From the NCBI RefSeq assembly GCF_000967965.1, contig NZ_LACC01000011.1, forward strand, positions 248,001 through 312,000: a DNA stretch of 64,000 nucleotides, in the 5' to 3' direction. Below the pieces are notes generated by a model, which ran no database searches, was not told the DNA's origin, and was given only the letters and a program-made list of their open reading frames with translations. The position numbers and the translations under genes were made by a program. How positions within the stretch are numbered: position 1 is the stretch's first letter; every line of letters starts with the position of its first letter. The stretch comes from Pseudomonas fluorescens (GTDB taxonomy: Bacteria > Pseudomonadota > Gammaproteobacteria > Pseudomonadales > Pseudomonadaceae). Shown here one piece after another: positions 28,147 through 36,484 of this stretch.

Positions 28147-28237
28147 TGTAGGAGCGAGCCTGCTCGCGATGACGGAATGTCAGTCGACTTAATTGTTGCC
28201 TGACACACCGCTATCGCGAGCAGGCTCGCTCCTACAT
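28147..28237. repeat. REPIN between spuH and the HD-domain gene
   Basis: Two inverted TGTAGGAGCGAGCCTGCTCG units about 40 bp apart, each followed or preceded by CGATGAC/GCTATCG. The element lies between convergent genes. Confidence 0.88.
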
Positions 28238-28242
28238 TGGTT

Positions 28243-28884
28243 TTATGCGACCCAAGGGGATTTGCGGATGACCTCGACGAAGTTCATCGGCTTGAACCCC
28301 GGCTCCTGATCAACCAGCACATCGGTTTTCACATTGCCGAACGTGGTCTGCGGACGATGGCGCAAGCCGTCGGCAAACGCGCAGATGATGCACTCCTTGA
28401 ATCCCTCGCCCCGTGGATGCGCATGCACCACCGCTTCGCGCTGCACGCTGGAAAACGCCGCGTAGTCCATGCCCAGCACGTCCATCTCGACGCCAGCCGT
28501 GACCAGCGCCACGGTGGGCCGCAAGTGCTGAGGCACGCCCGGCGTGGTGTGCAGGGCAATCGATAGCCAGACCTGTTCGATGTCGTCATCGCTCAACCCG
28601 TAGGGCTTGAGGAACGCCGCTGCCGCGTTTGCACCATCGACTTCGAAGCGCTCGTTGTCGCTGCGATGACCTTGCACCAGGCCCAGGTCATGGAACATCG
28701 CGCCGACGTACAACAACTCCGGGTTGTAGGCCAGTTGCTTGCGCTCACCGCTCAGTGCGCCGAACAGGAAGACCCGGCGCGAGTGGTGGTAGAGCAGGTC
28801 GGACTCGATGTCACGAATGTATTCGGTGGTGGCCTTGGCCAGTGCGCTGTCGGGGATCTGGATGCCGGCGATGGTGCTGCTCAT
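28243..28884 (-). CDS. HD-domain protein, cyanamide hydratase-like
   Basis: A 213-residue metal-dependent HD-fold protein. The metal ligands are visible: His34 in YHHSRRVFLFG, His65-Asp66 in AMFHDLGLV, His112 in SIALHTTPG and Asp135 in GVEMDVLG. The motif ERFEVDGANAAAAFLKPYG and the LHT segment resemble the DDI2/Cah cyanamide hydratase group of HD proteins rather than nucleotide phosphodiesterases, but real substrates of the bacterial members are unknown. It is divergent from a GlxA-type regulator 196 bp away, which may control it. The start at 28884 has GAGGAAAA nearby. Confidence 0.78.
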   Translation of the reverse strand: MSSTIAGIQIPDSALAKATTEYIRDIESDLLYHHSRRVFLFGALSGERKQLAYNPELLYVGAMFHDLGLVQGHRSDNERFEVDGANAAAAFLKPYGLSDDDIEQVWLSIALHTTPGVPQHLRPTVALVTAGVEMDVLGMDYAAFSSVQREAVVHAHPRGEGFKECIICAFADGLRHRPQTTFGNVKTDVLVDQEPGFKPMNFVEVIRKSPWVA

Positions 28885-29080
28885 GGAGTTTTCCTCTTCG
28901 TGATGAGGGTTTCAGTCTGTTCCGGCCCCCGAAACCGGACAATCGATCCATGGCTGCGATCCCGGCCAATGAGCGTGCATATCGCGCCAACCTCGCTTGT
29001 TGCGTGTGGATTGGCTAGGGTTGAACCGGGTTAGTGAGTTTACTGTGGCGATCCAGATTCATTGAGGGCGTTTTCAGACC

Positions 29081-30046
29081 ATGAGTAAAACCGTAGCCAT
29101 CGTGGTGTTTGCCGGCGTCCAGTCGCTGGATGTCACCGGCCCCATGGATGTGTTTTCAGAGGCCAATCGCTTCCTCGCCCCTGAGGATCACTATCGTCTG
29201 GAGGTGATTGGCGTCGAGCGCGGGATGATGGCGTGCTCCAACGGTTTGGCACTCAATGCCCATCGGCATTTCAGCGAAGCGCTGGAGCCGTATGACCTGT
29301 TGCTGGTGGCTGGCGGGCCGCAGTTGCCGTTCATGGATTTCGGCAGGGTATTCGATGGCTGGTTGCGCGATGCCTGTGCCCGGGCCACGCGCTTTGGCTC
29401 GATCTGCAACGGCGCGTTCATGCTCGCCCGGGCCGGATTGCTGGAGGGGCGCACGGTCACCACGCACTGGCAGGACGCATCGGATCTGGCGGCGTTGTGC
29501 CCCACGTCTCGGGTGGAAGCGGATCGACTGTATGTTGAGGATGGCGAGCTGTTCACCTCGGCCGGGGTCACAGCGGGGATCGATCTGTCGTTGTATCTAT
29601 TGGGCCGGGATCACGGGCCGGAAGTGGCGCTGAATGTCGCCAAGCGGTTGGTGGTGTTCACCCAGCGTTCGGGCGGGCAATCGCAATTCAGCCCGTTCCT
29701 TACGCCCCACGCCGAACCGGATTCGGCGGTCGCAATGGTCCAGCATTACGTGTTGGCCAACCTGACGGGCGATCTGACCATCGCCGACCTGGCCAATGCC
29801 GCCAACATGAGCGCGCGCAACTTCTCCCGGGTGTTTGCCAGGGAAGCGAAAATCACCCCGGCCGAGTTTGTCGAGCGTGCACGGGTCGATGCGGCGAGGA
29901 CGCTGCTGGAAAGCACCCGCGCGCCGCTCAAGACCGTGGCCTATCAATGCGGTTTTCGCGATGCCCAGCACATGCGCAGTGTGTTCAATCGTAGATTGGG
30001 GGTGACGCCTCAGCAGTTCAGGTTGAATTTTGCGGCGATGGTTTGA
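29081..30046 (+). CDS. GlxA-family AraC-type transcriptional regulator
   Basis: A 321-residue regulator made of a DJ-1/PfpI-like N-terminal domain (residues 1-180) and a C-terminal AraC DNA-binding domain (about 215-315). The nucleophile-elbow position is Cys109 in GSICNGAFMLARAG. The AraC helices read LTIADLANAANMSARNFSRV and YQCGFRDAQHMRSVFNRRLG. The family controls amine, amino-acid or nitrile-type catabolism. It is divergent from the HD-domain gene, which is the obvious candidate target. The effector is unknown. Confidence 0.9.
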   Translation: MSKTVAIVVFAGVQSLDVTGPMDVFSEANRFLAPEDHYRLEVIGVERGMMACSNGLALNAHRHFSEALEPYDLLLVAGGPQLPFMDFGRVFDGWLRDACARATRFGSICNGAFMLARAGLLEGRTVTTHWQDASDLAALCPTSRVEADRLYVEDGELFTSAGVTAGIDLSLYLLGRDHGPEVALNVAKRLVVFTQRSGGQSQFSPFLTPHAEPDSAVAMVQHYVLANLTGDLTIADLANAANMSARNFSRVFAREAKITPAEFVERARVDAARTLLESTRAPLKTVAYQCGFRDAQHMRSVFNRRLGVTPQQFRLNFAAMV

Positions 30047-30070
30047 GCTGACATTTTTTGTTGTCTGTGA

Positions 30071-30103
30071 GGGCCCCTTCGCGAGCCTGCTCGCGCAGGG
30101 GCC
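30071..30103. repeat. single REP-like palindrome
   Basis: GGGCCCCTTCGCGAGCCTGC with TCGCGCAGGGGCC, a short imperfect palindrome of the fluorescens REP type between convergent genes. Confidence 0.6.
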
Positions 30104-30121
30104 GGTCCAGCCAGCAAAAAT

Positions 30122-32521
30122 CTATGGCACAGCCCGCGCCGGCAACAGCTTCAACGTACTGCGCGTATTGGCCGTGACCTCTTCATCATTGAGATGCGCC
30201 TGGAAGTACATCCCCTCGACGTAGGCCTCGGCCTGATCATCATAGTGGCTGTCGAACAGGACGCCGCTCTGGCCGACCGGGTTGACGGTCAGGCTGTGGG
30301 TCGGGTCGTCGAAGTCGATCAGGCGTCGGGTCGAGGGGCCGTAGGTGACGGGCCAGGGTGCCGGTCCGATTTTCGCCGAGAGGTTGTTCGGTACTTCATG
30401 AGTGCCGGGTGCGGCGAAGGGGCCGACATTGAAGAACAGGTCCAGCGGCTTTTGCTGCCCCAGCGGATGGCCATGGGTCAATGTGTGCGCACTGCCCCAC
30501 TGCCATTGCGAGGCGTCTGCGCCGAGGGTGCTCTTGAGGTGCGCGAGGCTGGCTTGCCAGGCGGCCTTCACCGTGTCGGCACGGGTTTCCTTGCCCTGGG
30601 TGTTGCGGTTGTCCCACCACGGTGAGTCGGCGCTGGCAGCCAGGCGGGGGAGCGCGGCATCGATCACCCGGGTCGAGAGCAGCGTTTCGAAGAAGTCGTT
30701 ACCCAGCTCATCGTGCATCGTCGCGTCAGCCAGGTTGAACAGGAACTGGTTGAACAGCGTGGCGCTGGTCGAGTCGAGGGGGTAATCGCCTTGCCACTGG
30801 GCCAGTTGCTCCACCAGCTTGAGCTCGGCGGGATCGCTCACCACTTCGCGTAACACCGGCAACAGCGGTGCCAACAGGCGCGGGCCGTAGGCGGTGGTGG
30901 TGCCCAGTTGCAGCTTCTGGCTGTTTTCCAGGTCCCATTTGACCGTTTTGTCGCTGAGCTGGCGATTGAGTTGCTGGCCGCGATCGGCAAGGTTGTAGTA
31001 GCCGGGAATCTCCATGCCGGTCGGCGACACCGGCTGGAAGTTGGCCGAGACGATGTAGCCCCGCGCCGGGTTTTCTTCCTGGGGGTTGGCCGTGAACGGG
31101 TAGAAGCCGTCCTTGTCCGCCTCGGCGGTGCTGCCGTCGAGGATGAACCACGGGCGTACGCCCGCCGGGCGTTTAGGCAATTGCGCCGCTGCCCACCAGC
31201 CGATGTCACCCTTGGCATTGGCCCAGACAACGTTCAGGCCCGGGGCCTGGATTTTTGCCGAGGCACTGCGGGCCTTGGCCAGGGTGTCGGCGCGATTTAG
31301 CTGGTAGAAGCCCTCCAGGATCGGGTTCTGGCTTTCGAGAAACGCCCACCACATGGCAATCGGCGTTTTGCCGGCGCCGCTGCCCAGGGCATCGTTAACG
31401 ATCGGACCGTGGGGCGATTGACGCAACACCAGGGTGACTGGCGCCTGGCCCTTGACCGCGATCTGCTGCTCGCTGGTCGTCATGTCCACCCACTGGCCGT
31501 GATACCAGACTTGATTAGGGTTGTCCGGGTTGACCTTCTCGGCGATCAGGTCGAGGTCGTCGTTCTGGAACATGGTGATGCTCCAGCCGAAGTCGCGGTT
31601 CATGCCCAGGGAGGCAAACGGCATCAGGGCCTGATAGTGGCCGTAGAGTTCGAAGCCCGGCGCCGAAAGTTGCGCTTCGTACCACACCGACGGCGCGGAA
31701 AAACGGATATGCGGATCCCCCGCCAGCAGCGGCTTGCCGCTTTGGGTCCGGCTGCCTGCGACGACCCAGGCGTTGCTGCCCTCGAACTGTGGCAGGCCGT
31801 TGTCAGCCAGGGCTTGTTCGCTCAGGCGGGCGAGGGCGTTGAGGTCTTTCCAGTCGGCGCTGGCCAAGGGGGTGCCAGTGCCGTTGAGCACGCCCTTGGG
31901 CTGCCAGTCGAGATCGAAGATGTTCAGGTATTCGGGCCCCAGTTGATCGCGCACGAATGTCAGCAAGGGTTCGGTACGAAATGCCGCGGCAAAACTGTAG
32001 GCCATGTAGCCGGCGATGCTGATGGTGTCCTGGGCGGTGAACGGGCGTTTTGGAATGCCCAGCACATCGAACTCCACGGGTTTTGCGTGGCTGTCCTGAT
32101 ACTGGTTGATGCCGTCCAGATAGGCTTGCATGGCGATAAAGGAGGGCGACTGCTTGTCGAGGTTCGCGAAGTAGGTTTCGGCGCGTTCGCGAATGCGCAG
32201 GCTGCGCATCAGTTTGTCGGTGTCGAGCAGTTTTGGCCCGAGTACTTCGGCCAGTTCGCCACGGGCCAGGCGACGCAGGACTTCCATCTGGAACAGGCGG
32301 TCCTGGGCATGCACATAGCCGAGGGCGCGGTACAGGTCGGTTTCGTTGTCGGCGCGGATGTGCGGGACGCCGCGCTCGTCGTAGCGCACAGTGACGGAGC
32401 CTTGCAGGTGTTGCAGTTCCACCATGCCCTGGCGTGACGGCTGCTTGCTGTAGAAGTACCAGCCGGCCCCGGCGGCCAGCGCGACGATCAACAGAGCGAG
32501 AGCGGTCAGGCTGCGTTTCAT
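30122..32521 (-). CDS. hacB: penicillin acylase-family Ntn hydrolase, HacB-like
   Basis: A 799-residue exported Ntn-hydrolase precursor. A signal sequence or anchor occupies about residues 5-24 (LTALALLIVALAAGAGWYFY). The alpha chain follows (VRYDERGVPHIRADNETDLY, GYVHAQDRLFQMEVLRRLAR). Self-cleavage is expected before Ser249 in EGSNAWVVAG, which would be the N-terminal nucleophile of the beta chain. Length and motifs match PvdQ/QuiP/HacB-type acylases that cleave N-acyl-homoserine lactones or other amides. In P. aeruginosa HacB lies directly downstream of spuH, so gene order supports HacB. Substrate range is not readable; an unrelated amide is possible. Confidence 0.85.
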   Translation of the reverse strand: MKRSLTALALLIVALAAGAGWYFYSKQPSRQGMVELQHLQGSVTVRYDERGVPHIRADNETDLYRALGYVHAQDRLFQMEVLRRLARGELAEVLGPKLLDTDKLMRSLRIRERAETYFANLDKQSPSFIAMQAYLDGINQYQDSHAKPVEFDVLGIPKRPFTAQDTISIAGYMAYSFAAAFRTEPLLTFVRDQLGPEYLNIFDLDWQPKGVLNGTGTPLASADWKDLNALARLSEQALADNGLPQFEGSNAWVVAGSRTQSGKPLLAGDPHIRFSAPSVWYEAQLSAPGFELYGHYQALMPFASLGMNRDFGWSITMFQNDDLDLIAEKVNPDNPNQVWYHGQWVDMTTSEQQIAVKGQAPVTLVLRQSPHGPIVNDALGSGAGKTPIAMWWAFLESQNPILEGFYQLNRADTLAKARSASAKIQAPGLNVVWANAKGDIGWWAAAQLPKRPAGVRPWFILDGSTAEADKDGFYPFTANPQEENPARGYIVSANFQPVSPTGMEIPGYYNLADRGQQLNRQLSDKTVKWDLENSQKLQLGTTTAYGPRLLAPLLPVLREVVSDPAELKLVEQLAQWQGDYPLDSTSATLFNQFLFNLADATMHDELGNDFFETLLSTRVIDAALPRLAASADSPWWDNRNTQGKETRADTVKAAWQASLAHLKSTLGADASQWQWGSAHTLTHGHPLGQQKPLDLFFNVGPFAAPGTHEVPNNLSAKIGPAPWPVTYGPSTRRLIDFDDPTHSLTVNPVGQSGVLFDSHYDDQAEAYVEGMYFQAHLNDEEVTANTRSTLKLLPARAVP

Positions 32522-32624
32522 GGAGACTCCTTGTTGTTATTGTGATTCCTGGTGCCACTGTGTAACACGGCGTGCCGATTTGGCGCATCGCCCGTAGGAG
32601 GGATTCGTATTACCGCGTCTTTCC

Positions 32625-33206
32625 CTATTTAGTTGGCTCGACAGGCCACGGGCAGTAACACCCCACCGCCAGTGTGTGCGTGGCACTCACCGCACGTCCC
32701 TCATCCAGCGCTTGCAGGATCGGTTCGATAAAGCTGTTGCTCGAATTGCAGGTCAGGCCTTCGCTGTAGGGGCCGAAGTACGCCAGTTTGCCGCTGCGAT
32801 CCCAGATTGCCACGGCCGGGCTGGCGGGGACCTGTTCGGAGCCGGGCAGGACGTCAATGGTTTTCAGACGGCTCAAGGTGCTTGGCAATTGGCCATGGCT
32901 ACCGGGCTTTTGCACAGCATAGAATTCCACGCCATGGGGGGCGTAGCGCTCGACCAGTTCGCTCAGGTGTTGTTGATTGCCGACATTGCACGGGCAGGCC
33001 GGGTCCCAGAAATGCACCAGACGGATGGCGCCAGGCCCGGCGAGTGCTTCGGGAAGGCGCAGCGGATCGCCGGAAAACATCGCGGTGTGCTCGCTGAACG
33101 CCCGCAGGTAGCGCCCCTGGAACCAGTCGTAGGCCGCCCACAATACACCGGCACACATCACGGCGAGCAGGCTGGCAAACAGGGTGGCGCGAAGGGGCGA
33201 GCGCAT
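32625..33206 (-). CDS. membrane-anchored thioredoxin-like protein (DUF6436-like)
   Basis: A 193-residue protein with an N-terminal signal or anchor (TLFASLLAVMCAGVLWAAYD) and a thioredoxin-like body. The redox-site region is LVHFWDPACPCNVGNQQHL, with a CxC (Cys71, Cys73) in place of the usual CxxC. The C-terminal end holds a second CxC (Cys183, Cys185 in VGCYCPWP). The cis-Pro-like segment is PASPAVAIWD. It probably faces the periplasm. A thiol-disulfide or metal-handling role is inference. It is 103 bp upstream of the acylase gene on the same strand and could be co-transcribed with it. Confidence 0.72.
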   Translation of the reverse strand: MRSPLRATLFASLLAVMCAGVLWAAYDWFQGRYLRAFSEHTAMFSGDPLRLPEALAGPGAIRLVHFWDPACPCNVGNQQHLSELVERYAPHGVEFYAVQKPGSHGQLPSTLSRLKTIDVLPGSEQVPASPAVAIWDRSGKLAYFGPYSEGLTCNSSNSFIEPILQALDEGRAVSATHTLAVGCYCPWPVEPTK

Positions 33207-33302
33207 CGGTTCAGTCCTCGAAGGTCGGCTAGCTTGCCATGCTTGCCGCGACAGAAGAATATCGCAGGCCTACAAAGTCCGTTTCACGCTCTGGAATCGT
33301 CC

Positions 33303-34250
33303 ATGCCGGCCACTTTCGACCCCGATCTTTTACGTGCAAGTCTGCTGCCATTGGCGGCCGGGCAGCCGTTGTCGGCGCAGGCGCAGGCTTACCAGCGATT
33401 CTACGGGCTGGATTTTTCCCCGCGTCAGGTGCGCCGTGGCCTTGGGCGATTCGAGGTCGACGGTTATGAGCTGGTCAGCCAGTTCTGGTGGCCTGAGCGA
33501 GCAAAAGCGACGCTGTTTGTCATCCACGGTTTCTACGACCACACCGGGCTCTACCGGCATGTGATCGAATGGGCGCTGGACCAGGGCTTTGCGGTGATTG
33601 CTTGCGACTTGCCGGGACATGGCCTGTCCAGCGGCGAACGGGCGAGCATCAAGGATTTCGCCGAGTACCAGGACGCGCTGCAAGGCCTGTTCAGCGAGGC
33701 GCAGTCCCTCGACTTGCCGCAGCCGTGGCACCTGTGCGGGCAGAGCACCGGCGGGGCTATCGTGATCGATCATGTGTTGAATGCGGGGGCGAACAGCCCG
33801 GCCCAGGGCCAGGTGATTCTGCTGTCGCCGCTGGTGCGGCCGCGGGCGTGGGGTTGGTCGCAGCTGAGTTATTACGTGCTCAAGCCTTTCGTCAAAGCCA
33901 TCGCCCGGCGTTTCAGCGAGAACTCCAATGACCCGGCCTTTCTGCCGTTCCTGCAAGCCGATCCGTTGCAGCCGTTGCGCCTGCCGACGGCCTGGGTGGG
34001 CGCATTGGCGCGCTGGATCAAGCGCATCGAGGCCGCCCCCATGAGTACCCGTCGGCCGCTGATCGTGCAGGGACAGGCCGACATGACGGTGGATTGGGAG
34101 CACAACCTGGAAGTGTTGCGAGGCAAGTTTGATCGGCCGCAGGTGTTGATGTTGCCCGAGGCACGGCATCATCTGGCGAATGAGACGCTGGTGATGCGAG
34201 AGGAGTATTTCGGGTTTCTGACCAGGCGGATCAAGGGTCGGAATCCCTAG
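33303..34250 (+). CDS. alpha/beta-hydrolase, lysophospholipase-like
   Basis: A 315-residue serine hydrolase of the monoglyceride lipase/PldB-type (Hydrolase_4) group. The oxyanion-hole motif is FVIHGFYDHTGLYRHV, the nucleophile elbow is CGQSTGG with Ser148, and the acid and histidine are likely in VQGQADMTVDW and PEARHHLANE. No signal peptide is visible. The start at 33303 (MPATFDPDLLRASL) is chosen over far-upstream in-frame codons, which overlap the divergent thioredoxin-like gene and read as its antisense. The substrate is unknown; a lipid ester is likely. Confidence 0.85.
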   Translation: MPATFDPDLLRASLLPLAAGQPLSAQAQAYQRFYGLDFSPRQVRRGLGRFEVDGYELVSQFWWPERAKATLFVIHGFYDHTGLYRHVIEWALDQGFAVIACDLPGHGLSSGERASIKDFAEYQDALQGLFSEAQSLDLPQPWHLCGQSTGGAIVIDHVLNAGANSPAQGQVILLSPLVRPRAWGWSQLSYYVLKPFVKAIARRFSENSNDPAFLPFLQADPLQPLRLPTAWVGALARWIKRIEAAPMSTRRPLIVQGQADMTVDWEHNLEVLRGKFDRPQVLMLPEARHHLANETLVMREEYFGFLTRRIKGRNP

Positions 34251-34253
34251 TGC

Positions 34254-34361
34254 CTGCTCCGGCCCCTTCGCGGGCAAGCCCGCTCCCACAGGTTTTGCGG
34301 TGATCACAAATTTGTGGGGTGACTCAAAACACTGTGGGAGCGAGCTTGCTCGCTATAGCGG
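34254..34361. repeat. two REP units of different subtype
   Basis: CCCCTTCGCGGGCAAGCCCG plus CTCCCACAGG at 34262-34292, then ACTGTGGGAGCGAGCTTGCT at 34331. They lie between convergent genes. Confidence 0.8.
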
Positions 34362-34379
34362 TCTATCAGTTGGTGAGGA

Positions 34380-35132
34380 TCACTGGGTCAGGTTCGAATT
34401 GCTCTGTCCCACCGCCAACCCCGCCCGGATTGCCGCCAATGCGGCTTGATAATAAGCCTGGCCTTCCGTCGATTCGGCAAAGGTCGCGAACTCTTCCAGT
34501 TCGTTGTCCGACAGGTCGCGATAGACATACAGCAGTGTGTTGTTCAGGTCGCTGCCGATCTGGTCCATCAGGCGCTGGCGCTGGCCGTTGAGCATGCCCT
34601 GGGCCTGACCGGCACCGAGCAGGCCCGGGATCATCGAACTCAAGCTATCGGCGGCGACGCCAGCAATCGCCAGGCTGACTTCCGCGCCGGCCTCGCGTGC
34701 AGGCAGGGCTTGTGCCAAATGGCCGATGATCAGCATGCGGCTGTCGCTGGCCTGCATCTTCGGCAGGCCCTTGGCGTTTTTCGCCAGTTGGTCGCGACGG
34801 GTCGCCAGCAGTTCGGCGGCCACGACTTTCTTGCCCAGGGGCGACTGGAAAAACGTCAGCGCGGGTTTGGGGTTGGTGAGGTTTTTGCGCAATTGCGCTT
34901 CGGCTCGCTGGTCCACGGCCTGGGCGGAAAATCGCTGATTGCTGTTATTGACCAGTGCCTGAAACACCGTCGGTGGCAGGCTGCCCTGGTAGCGTTGCTG
35001 AGCGGCCGAGAGGGCGTCGCTGAAATGCGCGCGTTGTTCCGGCCAGCCGGCGACCTTGTACAACTGGTCGTGGCCGTCTGCCCAGGCGGGCAAAACGCAG
35101 AACATCAGCAGTGATAAAAGCAAACGGCGCAT
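34380..35132 (-). CDS. DUF2059-like exported protein
   Basis: A 250-residue protein with a short signal peptide (MRRLLLSLLMFCVLPAWADG). The helical body is rich in Ala, Leu and Gln, with the terminal segment LSDNELEEFATFAESTEGQA, typical of DUF2059 repeats (the E-F-Y/F-S-P/T-x-G motif also appears as FFQSPLGKKV around residue 93). No enzymatic site is seen. The start at 35132 follows AGGAG; a longer in-frame version would lack a signal peptide. Function unknown. Confidence 0.72.
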   Translation of the reverse strand: MRRLLLSLLMFCVLPAWADGHDQLYKVAGWPEQRAHFSDALSAAQQRYQGSLPPTVFQALVNNSNQRFSAQAVDQRAEAQLRKNLTNPKPALTFFQSPLGKKVVAAELLATRRDQLAKNAKGLPKMQASDSRMLIIGHLAQALPAREAGAEVSLAIAGVAADSLSSMIPGLLGAGQAQGMLNGQRQRLMDQIGSDLNNTLLYVYRDLSDNELEEFATFAESTEGQAYYQAALAAIRAGLAVGQSNSNLTQ

Positions 35133-35240
35133 AGGGACTCCTGTCAGCAGGCGACTATTCTCCGTGCGGCATCCCTGCTTGTCGAGAATTCGTATCAACC
35201 CGCTGCGCGGCTCTGTCGGATTTCCGGGCACAGGAATACT

Positions 35241-35873
35241 ATGCGCGCCATGCAAATATCCTCTGATCACCCGCTGCTGCTACGAATCGTCGACGACCTG
35301 GCCGAGCACGGCTGGTCGCAGCAGAATATTTTCCTGCCTCTGGATCTGACCCGAGCGCTGGCGGCCGAGTGTCGCAAACGTGCTGCCGAGGGTGAACTGG
35401 CTCCGGCCGCCGTGGGCCGTGGGCCGTCATCGGAGATCCGCGAAGGGATTCGTGGCGACCATATCCAGTGGATCGACCCCGGCCAGGCCGAGGTGTGCGA
35501 CAGCTACCTGAGTTTGATGAACAGCCTGCGCGAGGCGATCAATCGCGGTCTGTTTCTCGGCCTGGAGGATTTCGAAAGCCACTTTGCGATGTACCCGCCC
35601 GGAGCCTTCTACCTGAAGCACGTCGACCGCTTTCGCGATGACGACCGGCGCATGGTTTCGGCGGTGGTTTACCTCAATGATGCATGGCTTCCCGAGCACG
35701 GCGGCCAGTTGCGCATGTATCTCGACAATGATCGCGTCCACGACGTGCAACCTATCGGTGGCTGCCTGGTGGTGTTTCTCTCCGGAGAGGTTCCCCACGA
35801 AGTCCTGCCCGCGACCCGGGATCGCCTGTCGCTGACCGGCTGGTTCCGCCGGCGCGGCAACGAGCCGTTCTGA
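35241..35873 (+). CDS. 2OG-Fe(II) oxygenase family protein
   Basis: A 210-residue prolyl-4-hydroxylase-like dioxygenase. The iron triad reads His127 and Asp129 in LKHVDRF and His186 in GEVPHEVLP, with Arg195 nine residues later to bind 2-oxoglutarate. The preceding AVVYLNDAW and GGQLRMYLD segments are characteristic. A start four codons later (MQISSDH) is equally possible. It is 2 bp upstream of the DUF523 gene and probably co-transcribed with it. The substrate is unknown; ribosomal protein or small-molecule hydroxylation are both possible. Confidence 0.87.
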   Translation: MRAMQISSDHPLLLRIVDDLAEHGWSQQNIFLPLDLTRALAAECRKRAAEGELAPAAVGRGPSSEIREGIRGDHIQWIDPGQAEVCDSYLSLMNSLREAINRGLFLGLEDFESHFAMYPPGAFYLKHVDRFRDDDRRMVSAVVYLNDAWLPEHGGQLRMYLDNDRVHDVQPIGGCLVVFLSGEVPHEVLPATRDRLSLTGWFRRRGNEPF

Positions 35874-35875
35874 TC

Positions 35876-36361
35876 ATGCAGAAAATTCTCGTCAGCCGTT
35901 GCCTGTTGGGCCACCGGGTTCGTTACGACGGCGGGGCCAGCGGGCCGTTCGATCAGCTTCAGCAGTGGCTTGATGAAGGGCGGGTCGTGCCGTTGTGCCC
36001 GGAGGTGGCCGGTGGTTTGCCAACACCTCGGGCGGCGGCGGAAATTCCAGGCGGGCAGGGCGCGCAAGTCCTCGATGACCAGGCGATGGTGATCACCACC
36101 GAGGGCGAGGATGTCAGTGCGCAGTTTCTGTCGGGGGCGTATCAGGCATTGGAGCTGGTACAAAAGCATGGCATCCGCATCGCCGTCCTCAAGGCCAACA
36201 GCCCGTCCTGCGGCAATCTGCTGACCTATGACGGGACGTTCAGCGGCGTGAAGGTCAGTGGAGAGGGCGTGACGGCGGCGCTGCTCAAGCGCCACGGGGT
36301 GCAGGTGTTCAGTGAGCTGGAGTTGCCGCAAGCTGCGGCAGCCTTGGCTGTACAAGACTGA
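35876..36361 (+). CDS. DUF523 family protein
   Basis: A 161-residue cytoplasmic protein beginning MQKILVSRCLLGHRVRYDGG, with Cys9 in the SRCLLG motif, CPEVAGGLPTPR and the cysteine of KANSPSCGN, all hallmarks of DUF523. The cysteines suggest a metal or cluster site. In some proteins this domain is fused to DUF1722. It is transcribed with the 2OG-oxygenase gene. Function not established. Confidence 0.88.
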   Translation: MQKILVSRCLLGHRVRYDGGASGPFDQLQQWLDEGRVVPLCPEVAGGLPTPRAAAEIPGGQGAQVLDDQAMVITTEGEDVSAQFLSGAYQALELVQKHGIRIAVLKANSPSCGNLLTYDGTFSGVKVSGEGVTAALLKRHGVQVFSELELPQAAAALAVQD

Positions 36362-36378
36362 CAATCACCATGGATTCA

Positions 36379-36470
36379 CTGTGGGAGCGAGCTTGCTCGC
36401 GATGGCGGCCTGATATTCAACATCAATGTTGACTGGACTGACCTCATCGCGAGCAAGCTCGCTCCCACAG
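36379..36470. repeat. 92-bp REPIN
   Basis: Inverted CTGTGGGAGCGAGCTTGCTC units with CGATGGCGG on the left and CTCATCGCG on the right of a short spacer. Same class as elements at 41302, 43519 and 53951. Confidence 0.92.
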
Positions 36471-36484
36471 GTTCTGCATTTACT

